In this document: piece by piece, positions 46,123 to 54,804 of the stretch
How positions within the stretch are numbered: position 1 is the first letter of the stretch
How the letters are laid out: the number at the start of each line of letters is the position of its first letter
Origin: Pseudomicrostroma phylloplanum
Lineage: Eukaryota; Basidiomycota; Exobasidiomycetes; Microstromatales
NCBI GenBank assembly: GCA_039545275.1
Contig: BCHS01000020.1
Coordinates: 1-64,000, forward strand
DNA length: 64,000 nt
Direction of reading: 5' to 3'
The notes under the pieces: model-generated
The model's database searches: none
Seen by the model: only the letters and a program-made list of their open reading frames with translations
What the model was told of the DNA's origin: nothing
Program-made: the position numbers and the translations under genes

Positions 46123-47619
46123 GTGAGTTTGCAGACGTTGAGACGCAGCTATCACTCGCTCTTGCCTCCACTGACACATAGCCAGTCTTTCACTTCAACA
46201 GTCATGCTGAGTCGATGTGGATGACACCAGCCTCTCACTTTACCACAGACATCTCGCCACCCTTGCTACAAGACTATCCATCCACTCGACACCCACTCGA
46301 CACAAGCCTTCGACCCTCACCTCATCCAGATAGACTTGTCAACGTTATTAGGAGAGTGAGTTCAGCGCGAACGCAGCTCTCGATGTACATGCATACGCCA
46401 ATCAATGCGACTTGCACTCACACTCAGCCACACTCATCCTACTCTTACCCCGTCGCAGACACCCTAAGAGGGTCTTGACTATACCACTACCACGACACAC
46501 CTGCCTTCCTGCGGCACACAGCCGTCTCATAGGATGCTCGAGCCATCGCTACTGGTCAACGTGCAAGATAAGCCATGACTACCAACATCATTACCGATGA
46601 CACCCTTACCAACACCTGCTCAGCCGACAAAGGCTGACCAGCAGCTAAGGACAGTAATAGTGAGTCCGTGGTCACTAGCACCGGCGCGACGAGCGTCAAG
46701 AGACTGAGCCAGACATCCCATTCTTACCGCCTGCCACAGACACCTTCACGCACCGTGACCCATCGTCAACAGCAATGCGACACGTCTGACTTAGCGCTCC
46801 ACGACATCAAAGCTATCATCGGTCACGACTATAGTCCAAGGATCTACTACTACTCCTCAGCACCAGTCCGACACATACCTGTACTGGGTTAGAGCAAAGT
46901 CAAACACAGCGTGAACTGGACGTCATCACCTGCACTCTCGAAGCTCCGACACGTCGTTGCTTACACTAGATACACAATGTCGAAGCGACCTACCCTCGAC
47001 AGACAGCAGCCAACTCTGGCAGGCACCCTCGACAATACGATTACGCATGCAGTCCACCTATTGAGGTGAGGACAAGAACGACTGCTGGCAGAAGGTGACG
47101 ACCAACGACTTACCCACATGCGTCAAGGCCATCGAGGGCAGCATCACTTCTCTTCTTAGTCGATGTTCAAGCACATCAGCATCGACGCTATTGTCTATCA
47201 CTCTGTCTTCTGTCATACCACTACTTGTACCCATCGTCACCTCTACCTACACACCCATTTGGAGTGATAACACTAAGGTAAGCCTTACTGCCTTTCGTTC
47301 TCGTCTCTATCATCACATCATACGAAGTTGTCTGACTTTCATGCATTGCTGCTTCTTCACAATCATCTCAGGTTACATCAGCCATGTCGAAAGTGCTTCT
47401 GCAACTCGTTCGGACTGCACTGGCTGACATTCCGAGCACGATGGACCTTTTATCGTGGCAGCTCGCTCGCTCTGCGCCTGTGGTCCGTGCAAAGCCTCCA
47501 ACCCGACTGTAACGGCTCTTCGTTGCAGTCTGTTTGTGAGTATACCTGCTTGCCTTGTATTTTCATGTTATTTGCCTTGTACGCATTTCTCTGACCTATG
47601 TGCACACCCCACATCACAG
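46123..47619 (+). other. Chain of six canonical introns separated by short exons
   Basis: Six plus-strand introns are well formed (GTGAGT, GTGAGG or GTAAGC donor, CTGAC-like branch site, AG acceptor): 46123-46181, 46356-46458, 46660-46739, 47066-47159, 47278-47371 and 47536-47619. Exons between them are about 120-330 bp. Only the stretch from 46977 carries a frame that survives splicing. The last intron is homologous to the leader intron of the family copies at 49.5, 51.9 and 53.2 kb. This argues for a real spliced transcript, coding or non-coding. Confidence 0.45.
46977..47512 (+). CDS. Candidate small spliced gene starting MSKRP (115 residues)
   Basis: Three exons (46977-47065, 47160-47277, 47372-47512) join in frame to give 115 residues. 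The start, MSKRPTLDRQQPTLAG, resembles the MSKRPLKQTTL start of the family copy at 49551. The rest, rich in Ser, Thr and Leu, has no domain I recognise. It could be a short diverged family member, or a chance frame inside a non-coding spliced transcript. Both introns are 94 bp with good sites. Confidence 0.3.
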
Positions 47620-47974
47620 AGTTTACGTTCGAAAAGCGACCTCTCACTGAGACATTTGTCAACAGACAGGCCTCACGAAAGCGCACAGATACTTCGGGAG
47701 TTTTCGTTGCAAAAGGAAGCAGTATGTGCTGTGTGAAGTCCTCTGCGAAAGACGGCGATGACTGAAGACGATCATATACGATGAGGCTGAAACAGTCTCG
47801 CGCGCTGAGCACTGAACGGGCTAGCAGTACCATGCATCAAACGGCCATCCAGTCGGCTCCACAGCCATTCCCAGCGCCTGTCTCGCCTGCACAAGTCGAG
47901 GCCCATCTACTCCTGTTGCGACGGAGCACTTATCAAGCCCCCGCCCAAGGCGCAATAAGGGCAAGGCGAGGCAA

Positions 47975-48926
47975 ATGTCCTCAGAAGATAGCACGCAAGA
48001 GATGGCTGAGACCCCTCCGGGTGTGAGCCCAAGCCTGTTCACGTCATCCTCCTACGAGCCTTCGAGCTCGCCGACGGCAACGCCTTCCAGCCCAGCGAAG
48101 CCAGCAAAGCGTCCAGGGTCGCTCAAGTACCTGGGCGCAATCAGCAAGAGAGCAAAGGCTAAAGCCCAGCCTTCTGCTGTCAATGCTGTTGCTTCCTCCT
48201 CTTCCTTGCCTGCTGCTCACTTCGCCTCTCAATTGGAAGGGGGCCCCTTCAAGCGAACCTCTTACACCGACTTCAGCAAGGTCTTCAACGATCTTGAGAA
48301 GCGCGTTGTGAGGGAGGGAAGACGTCTCGGCTAGGCTGACACCGCCATCAACGCGGCTGCGATCCCCCTGGCGAAGTTCCCCGAGAGCGCCGTCTTGTTC
48401 TGGTAAGGTCTTGGAGTCTTCGGTCCATTAGACAAGTGAGACTGACGCTACGTTACCTTTCATCTGACGATCCAGGCACGCATCCGGGCGCATGATGGAT
48501 CAGTTGCAAGGAGAAACTGGCCTCTCAAAGGAGGTGCAGTTGGAGTACTTCAGGCTGCTCGCGCACCTGCAAGTGCTGGAGATTGCCAGGTCGCTACACA
48601 GGTTTCCCTCCAGGAGAACACAGGTCAAACAGATCTGGGCTTCCCTCCTGGCCCCCTTTGTCAGGCAGAATAGCCTCAACAACGCCTTTGCCGTGGTCGT
48701 CTCCAGGACTGTGAAGGACTTGGACGCTCTCCTGGAGGTCTGCGAGTCGTCGCTAGACCTGGAGGCCGAGCAGAGGAAGGTGAGTGTAAGACCTTCGAGG
48801 GTCTGATTGCTTGGAAGAACCATACTCTGACGAGAGCTGTTCTTCTTCTTCTAGTTCCTGGCCAAAGCCACTCACGGGACCTTCGGCGATTACTTGCGCT
48901 CGGCAGACTTTGGGAAGGTCCTGTAG
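47975..48926 (+). pseudogene. Three-exon gene of unknown function with an in-frame TAG
   Basis: Exons 47975-48402, 48476-48779 and 48855-48926 join in frame, with good donors and acceptors, to 268 codons. A single TAG at 48332-48334 interrupts the first exon after EKRVVREGRRLG. The downstream frame (ADTAINAAAIPLAKFPE) flows straight into the spliced part. The N-terminal ~80 residues are Ser/Pro/Ala-rich. The rest is helical (LEYFRLLAHLQVLEIARSL, NAFAVVVSRTVKDLDALLEV). I do not recognise it. The TAG may be a nonsense mutation. Alternatively, a segment of 27 nt (GTGAGG to TAG, 48308-48334) or 54 nt (48281-48334) would remove the stop in frame, but 27 nt is too short for a normal intron and the 54-nt option has a weak GTCTTC donor. 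Confidence 0.45.
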
Positions 48927-49550
48927 CTAGTCTAGCTACGACTCCATACAAGAATGGGCCACCAAACGTCGAAGGCATTCTCGCCTAATCCTTCCCCTTC
49001 GATCCTTCACTACCGGCTGATGCGGCACGACCAGAGCACTAGTCTCCCTTCAATACTTCAACGCTGAAGCACGTCCGTTGTATCTTTGTTGATCAGCCAG
49101 CGTCTCGTATGAGCAACACATGTCAAACATTGAGGACGGTGCTGGTAGAGCCAACAGCCGAAATAGGGAAGGATGAGAGACAAGGTCAACGGAGATCATA
49201 GCACTCTCTGCTAGGTGAGTGTTCTGACCGGCAAGATCAGCTGCTCTCATACAGTCTTTCCGTTAGCCTCATGCTTACCATGTCAGTCTTCGTCTTCTCG
49301 TTCGTCCCTTCTTCCCTCCTCGCAGTACCCTCTCTCGTCTCATTTGTCCCTCACCTCTTACCATCAGTCTCCTCTTAACAATCTACCAGCCTCACTCCCC
49401 ATGCCAGCGACTTCCTTGCTCGCTTGGCCTCAAAGATCGCCTCCCTCTGAACCTTTCGTGAGTCTACCTGCTTGTCTCTTCACCTTGCTGAGACCGCCCT
49501 GCATGCAGCTCGCTGACCTTTGTGCACGCTCGTCCCAATAGACTGTCAAG
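48927..49550 (+). promoter_or_regulatory. Leader region of the first PIP-box family copy
   Basis: A CT-rich segment at about 49265-49400 leads to a leader intron at 49458-49541 (84 bp). The exon after it contains the MSKRP start at 49551. The intron and the bases just before it are homologous to 47536-47619, 51941-52029 and 53178-53273. Confidence 0.5.
49458..49541 (+). repeat. Homologous leader intron, copy at 49.5 kb
   Basis: This 84-bp intron starts GTGAGTCTACCTGCTTGTCT, contains CCGCCCTGCATGCAGCTC and CTGACCT, and ends in AATAG. Equivalent introns lie at 47536-47619, 51941-52029 and 53178-53273. The exon end before each (AAGATC-CCTC-CTCTG type) is also similar. Confidence 0.7.
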
Positions 49551-51255
49551 ATGTCAAAGCGTCCGCTCAAGCAGACGACGCTCAACAAGTACTTCTCTCC
49601 CAAAGTGGAGCAGCCCGCTATCGTCATCACTGATAGCAAAGAGGAAGAGGAGCTCCCTCTTCCAAAGAAGAGGAAGGGCCGACCTGTCGTGCTCGTCATC
49701 GAGGACAGCGAAGAAGGAGACGAAGTTCCGCTACCAGAGAACAAGAGGCGCCGAGCCATCGGGCCCGCGGTTGAGGATAGCGACAGTAACGAAGAACAAG
49801 AACTTTCCGCCTTCTTCAAAGAAAGGGCGCGTCAATCGACTCGTCATTGCGGACAGCAATGAAGAAGAAGAAGACCAGCCTTTCATTACCACAGGACGGG
49901 AGATATCCTTGGAGGAGAGCCTGGACTCCTCTGACGAGGAAGGACACGAGGAAGAAGAAGATGATGAGGCCAACGTCGTCGGGGCGACAGAGGGGGAAGG
50001 CACTACGAAGACATACACAAAAGGAGGCAATATCTGGAAGAGGATCCATCTCGACGCCGCTCATCAGATCACAAGGGTCGAGTTCACCCTCCAGCCTCGT
50101 CCGACGCCCGTGGGAACTGGACTGGCCGACGTCTTTGAGCGGACAAGGGCACTGTACAAGTCCGCGCTAAAGGGCAAAGTTGACCTCCAGTCCCACCCAT
50201 GGCAGTTGGAGTCTGCTCAAGAGCTGGCCAATCTGACAAATGACATCGAAGACGGCTGCACACCTTTTCTGAAAGACGTATTGCGCCTCGTCGACGCCAA
50301 TAACGTAGCCCGCGTGAAGCAGGCCTCCTTCTGGCGGCTGTGGGCAACGCGAATGCAAATGGATGGAATCGACCAGCAAGACGAGGCTCGTTCGCGACAG
50401 GTTCTCTTACGCCTTTCGCTGATCGCATCACGAATGCCGGGCGCTACCTGACCCACCGTCTATTTGGCAGCTGATTTCGACGCAGAAAGCGGAATTACGC
50501 CTCTGTACGTCGGAAAGACAGGCAGTCATCCTGGCAGGACGAAGAATTGTTACGCTCGAATAATGGGTCCGAAGCCAGCAGAACACGAAACCTCGCTCTT
50601 GGATGTTATGGCAAAGGAGTGCAGTCTCTTCTGCATACTGCCCGCGGTGGAATCCACGGGTGACGACTGGCATGCTCAACAGGCAACAGCTGAGGGTCTC
50701 TTGTGTTTGCTGTTTGATACATTCCAGCTGTTCAAGACGACTCTCCAGGCAAGGGCAAATGCGGGACTGCTTGACATTGGCGAGGAGGTGCGAGGAGCCA
50801 ACAGCACGCCATGTTGCGAAAGGCCCCTCTACTCGAAGATCCAGGTCTTCTCCAAGTACCAGCAAATGGCCCGACTACACCAACAGGCCATCGTCTTCTT
50901 CAACGACATCGCCCTAGAGGTGGCAGGCAAAGATGCGAGCAACGAGGAGATTGTTGCCTTCGTCGAAGTGTACATGACACAGCAGCGAGCCTACGCCGAC
51001 CTCTGCTCATGGCGCAAGCAATCCTTGAAGGCTGGTACCTTCGCAGTCAAAAGCACAAAGGATCGCATCGTGATCTTTGGGGCAGCTATAGCTATTGACT
51101 GCGAGGCAGGCGTACACTGGCTGCTAAAAGCCACTGCGACCAAGGCGCCTCATCCCAAAGACATTGCGATCTGCGTAGACGAGCTAGATGCTCTGCTGTT
51201 ACGAGGTCTGCAACTGAGATGTACCCGGCAGGACGATCCGAGCAAGACTTTCTAG
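49551..51255 (+). pseudogene. PIP-box / GIY-YIG-like family, copy 1 (frameshift and stop)
   Basis: This is the only copy that shows the whole module A architecture, about 568 codons. Residues 8-15 are QTTLNKYF, an exact PIP box (Q-x-x-L-x-x-Y-F) for PCNA. IVITDSKEEEE and VLVIEDSEEGDE follow, resembling SUMO-interacting motifs. A one-base frameshift near 49795-49815 moves the reading to NRLVIADSNEEEEDQ and an acidic Ser-rich stretch. A helical region ends at LWATRM. A TGA at 50449-50451 then interrupts, just before the GIY-YIG-like strands VYLAADFDAES and PLYVGKTGSH. The remainder (ILPAVESTGDDW, EGLLCLLF, GANST, LLLRGLQLRC) matches the intact copy at 54805. The lesions suggest a recent pseudogene, unless the assembly is in error at two points. 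Confidence 0.65.
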
Positions 51256-51288
51256 GCACAGGCACCCCGGCAGACTGGCAGCAAGTGG

Positions 51289-51807
51289 ATGAAGGCAATA
51301 GAGACAATGAGGCGCCGCGGTGCAAGCGAGGCGAGATGGAAGCAGCAAGACGAGGCTACTTCACGAAAGCGAGCCACCAGGCGACCCCTCGCAGAGAAGT
51401 CCTCCTCAGACGAGGAATGGGTAGATGAGTCTGAGGACGACCAAAGTGAGGCTGAAAGCAGGAAGACAGCACTCAAGGCGAAGCTCGTCAAGGGCCGAGA
51501 CGCATTGTCAAAGACGATCAAGCCCAAGCGAGCCAAGCAAGCACCTCCGTCGTCGACCGAGACCACGTCCACGGCAGACTCATATGTCAGAAGAGGGGGG
51601 GAGGTCTTCAAGACCATATCTCGTACTACGACTGGCGACGTTCACCAGGTCCAGTATCGTCTTCAACCACGTCAGCCCGCTGACGATAGCAGCCTCACGA
51701 CTATGCTCGAACGAGCGACGACCCTTCTGCGAGATAGCGTTGCAGGCGGCATCGACCTTGGGTTCGCTCACTGGCAGAAGTCAAACGAATTGTATGCCTA
51801 CTTCGAG
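51289..51807 (+). pseudogene. PIP-box / GIY-YIG-like family, copy 2 (N-terminal half only)
   Basis: An ATG at 51289 opens 173 codons. A basic/acidic N-terminus (SRKRATRRPLAEKSSSDEEW) precedes the start of the helical region (GEVFKTISRTTTGDVHQVQY, LDLGF-type segment HWQKSNELYAYFE). The homology stops abruptly at 51807, where GTAAGC could act as a donor. The GIY-YIG-like half is absent. Splicing from 51808 to the acceptor at 52029 would keep the frame and join it to copy 3. The simpler reading is a truncated duplicate. No PIP box is visible in this copy. Confidence 0.5.
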
Positions 51808-51940
51808 GTAAGCGGTCGAAGCAGCAGGCCACCTCGTACCAGCCGCGCTCCTCGCCTCATACCTCGTACCAGCCTCGCTCCGCGTCCCGGCGGCCTCCCT
51901 CCTCCCCCTGCGTCCAAGATCTCCTCGCTCTGTTCTTCTC

Positions 51941-52029
51941 GTGAGTCTACAGTACCTGCTTGTCTCATCACCTTGATGAGGCCGCCCTGCATGCAGCTCT
52001 CTGACCTATGTAAACACCCGTCCCGACAG
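51941..52029 (+). repeat. Homologous leader intron, copy at 51.9 kb
   Basis: This 89-bp intron starts GTGAGTCTAC, shares the CCGCCCTGCATGCAGCTC block with the copy at 49458-49541, and ends CCCGACAG just before ATCACAAAG-ATG. Confidence 0.7.
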
Positions 52030-52038
52030 ATCACAAAG

Positions 52039-53150
52039 ATGGCGAAACTTCCGCTCAAGCAGACATCGCTTGATACATTCTTCTCTTGCGGAGTGGCACA
52101 GCCTGACATGAACGACGACGACGACGACGATGTAGTCGTCCTGTCTGCCAACAAGAGAGGACGCAATGTACCCATCATCATCAGCGACAGTTAGGAAGAG
52201 GCCGAATTTCCTCTCCAGACAGAGAGCACGAGCCAACACACACACAAAACGAGGAGGAGAAATCTAGAAGCCTGTTACCTGCTGTCTGACGAGATCGAGC
52301 GAGTCGACTACCGCCTCCAACCTCGGCCCCCCTCCAAGGCCGACACTACCAACAAAGTCGCACAACGCGCGGCTGGACTATTCGAAAAGGGAGTCAGGGG
52401 TCAGGGCGACGTAGACTTCAAGGCTTGGAACAGAAGCTCAGTCAAAAGCCTTCAGCGCTACCTGGACATAGTGAAGGACGGTTGCACTCCGTTCTTCAAG
52501 GACATCCTGAAGCTGATCAATGCCGGAGAGATGGAGAGGATCAAGACGGTCAGCTTCTGGAAGGACTGGGCAGACAAGCTGGGTTGGAAGAGTCTCGATT
52601 TGACCAACCTGACAGAAGCTCGACGAAGTTCCATCCGTCACTCTCTTGACGCAGTACACGCAGACGGCGCCCTATATCCCACTGTATACATTGCCGCTGG
52701 CTTTGACGCAACGGGACGTATGACGCTTAACTGTCCTTCGTGAGATATCAGACAGTGCAGCGGCTGCATATCGAAGCCACCATCCACATGCACGCTCTGA
52801 GTATCAATGTCGTGGGAGAATTTTACAGACAAGGATATACTGGACCTCGTCGCCGCGGCCAGCATACAGCAAAAGACACGCTATCGAGCCCACTACTGCC
52901 GTCACCAATCCCTACTCGAAGGGTCATATGTGATTAGAAGCAAGGACTCCGGGCTGCCGATCTTTGCTGGCCCTGTTGGCGTGGGAGAGGTGGACTCTAG
53001 GTGCTTTCTCAAAGTTACGCAAAAGTAACGACCCGACGCCAAGAGTTCTGGTAATTTGTGTCAAGGAAGCGGAGGTCCCGCTGTGGCGAGGTCTGCAGGT
53101 GCAGATAACGCCAAGGTATGACCCAGATCGCAAAATGTGGGCTCTATTGG
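52039..53150 (+). pseudogene. PIP-box / GIY-YIG-like family, copy 3 (stop, frameshifts, internal deletion)
   Basis: The ATG at 52039 starts MAKLPLKQTSLDTFF. Residues 8-15, QTSLDTFF, form a second perfect PIP box at the same position as in copy 1. DDDDDDVVVLSANKRG and NVPIIISDS follow as acidic/hydrophobic SIM-like patches. A TAG at 52192-52194 replaces a Glu codon of the family. The helical region continues in another frame (KDGCTPFFKDILKLI, FWKDWADKLGWKSLDL) into VYIAAGFDATGRMTL, then stops at 52741. The YVG strand and arginine helix are deleted. The C-terminal part (LLEGSYVIRSKDSGLPIF, EVPLWRGLQV) resumes at about 52840-53130 with one more frame change. Not functional as it stands. Confidence 0.6.
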
Positions 53151-53177
53151 ATCAGATCCTCTCGATCTGCTCTTCTG

Positions 53178-53273
53178 GTGAGTCTACCTGCTTGTGCCAT
53201 CTCGTTCATAGTACCGCCTTGTAGGCATTCACCTGACCCTCAAGCACTCTCGTCGTCAACGGATCATCGACAG
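53178..53273 (+). repeat. Homologous leader intron, copy at 53.2 kb
   Basis: This 96-bp intron starts GTGAGTCTACCTGCTTGTG, holds CTGACCCT and ends CGACAG shortly before an ATG at 53277. The middle is more diverged than in the 49.5 and 51.9 kb copies. Confidence 0.6.
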
Positions 53274-53276
53274 AAA

Positions 53277-54203
53277 ATGCTCAAGGGACCTTCCGCGGAG
53301 TCCTCTGGAGACGAAGCTACTTCATCAAAGCGAGCCACAAGGTCTAAAGGACCCCATTCTTGACATATCCTCGTATATCCCTCACTCGTCGCCCGCCAAC
53401 GTTCGAATACATACCCTTTGATCCTCCCTGTCCCTCGCTGCACAGGACCCGACATGCCAAAGCGACAGCGACACATCGCGTCGGACGAGGAAGACGAGAA
53501 GTGGGTGAATGAGAGCTCGGGGGACGAAGCTTCGGTGGATGAGCTGTCATCGGATGAGACTTCGGCAGAGGAGGCAAGCCCGCCTCAGGCCCAGGCCAAG
53601 TCCAAGGGCCGTGAGAAGGCAAAGGCAGGCAAGCCTAAGCGGAGCAGGAAGGACGGCACGAAGGACCTCGTGGCCGACGGAAAGACGTGGAAGAGAGTGA
53701 CCTACGACGCCGAAGGCAGGCCTGCAGACGTCAAGTACTACCTGCAACGACGTCCACTATCTACACCAAGCCCAGTCGAGGGTGTCTGGGCAAAGACAGT
53801 GGCTCTGTTGCAGGACGGGATCAATGGTAGAGTGGAGCTACGCGCCTGGGAGTGGCAGAAGACCTCTGCGGCGAAGTTTGCCGACCACATCAAGAGATTG
53901 GAGGACAGCAAGACTCCTTTTCTTGAGAAGGTTCTGCGCCTGGTCGATAGCGGCAATATCACCAGCTTCAAGAGCCTCAACTTCTGGGAGGAGTGTGCAG
54001 AGGAGGCAGGCTGGAAAGGGATTGACTTAGCCAACCGAGTGGAAGCCAAGCGCGAATACATCGATCTGTGCGCCGATGCAACGGAGCAACATGACTCGAT
54101 GTCCCCGTCCGTCTACCTCGTGGCGGGCTTCAACGCCGGGTCGATGAGTCTGCTGTACACTGGCAAGACCACGAGCCATGCGAGAAGGATGTGCAACCAT
54201 TAA
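53277..54203 (+). pseudogene. PIP-box / GIY-YIG-like family, copy 4 (truncated in the arginine helix)
   Basis: Two candidate starts exist. The ATG at 53277 begins a short frame (MLKGPSAESSGDEATSSKRA) that ends after 28 residues. The ATG at 53454 opens 249 codons with an acidic, Ser-rich N-terminus (MPKRQRHIASDEEDEKWV). This frame keeps the helical region (LLQDGINGRVELRAWEWQ, FLEKVLRLVD, FWEECAEEAGWKGIDL) and the nuclease-like strands (VYLVAGFNAGSMSLLYTGKT, then SHARRMCNH). A TAA follows where other copies have DHYEK, and a recognisable but broken continuation (LMLYSLAKGC) lies downstream. YTG replaces YVG. There is no PIP box at this start. Confidence 0.55.
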
Positions 54204-54804
54204 GGAAGGATGCTGAGCGCAACGCCAGCTTCACAAGGAATGTTGATGCTGTACTCTCTCGCTAAAGGGTGCAACCGGGTCAACAAACACACTCAAAGCC
54301 GGCGTCAATTGGCGAATAAAGATCACGGAGAGCGATGTACCTACCTCGAAGGGATTCGCAATCTGTGTCGATGAAGTCAATGTGCCTCTGTTGCGAGGGA
54401 TACAGGCCGAGTGCATCAATTTTCCAGTCAAGGAGACCATCTTCGACATCGTACAAAAGTTGAAGCGTCCTCTAGTGAGCCAATGCGACCATGCCCTGCT
54501 GGAAGATGGCGAAGGTCCACGTTGCCGGCGGCTTCGACGCAAACGGGACTATACAGCTCATCTATGTCGGCAAGACTGCCAACCACGCTCGAAGGACGGC
54601 GGACCACTATGCAAAGACGCTGGACGGCAATGTGGCTGGGCAAGAGACCACACTGCTGAATGCAACAGCCAAGGCATGCAGCTCCTTTTTCATCCTTCCT
54701 GCAGTCGGATTCACCGGCGACAATTGGCTGCAAGCGCAGGCCACGGCTGAAGGTCTGCTTTGCCTGCTGTTCGGAAGCTGCCAGTTGTACAAAACGGTAC
54801 TCTC
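54204..54804 (+). pseudogene. Mosaic of family fragments between copies 4 and 5
   Basis: In about 600 bp, pieces of different modules follow one another in different frames. First comes the C-terminal module A piece (VDEVNVPLLRGIQAEC), fused directly to a module B piece (IFDIVQKLKRPLV, CDHALLEDG). Then a GIY-YIG-like fragment begins near 54510 (VAGGFDANGTIQLIYVGKTANHARRTADHY, here cut into parts: VAGGFDANGTIQLIYVGKT and NHARRTADHY) and runs to LLCLLFGSCQLYKTVLS at 54800. This is best explained by deletions and unequal exchange between tandem copies. Confidence 0.5.
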
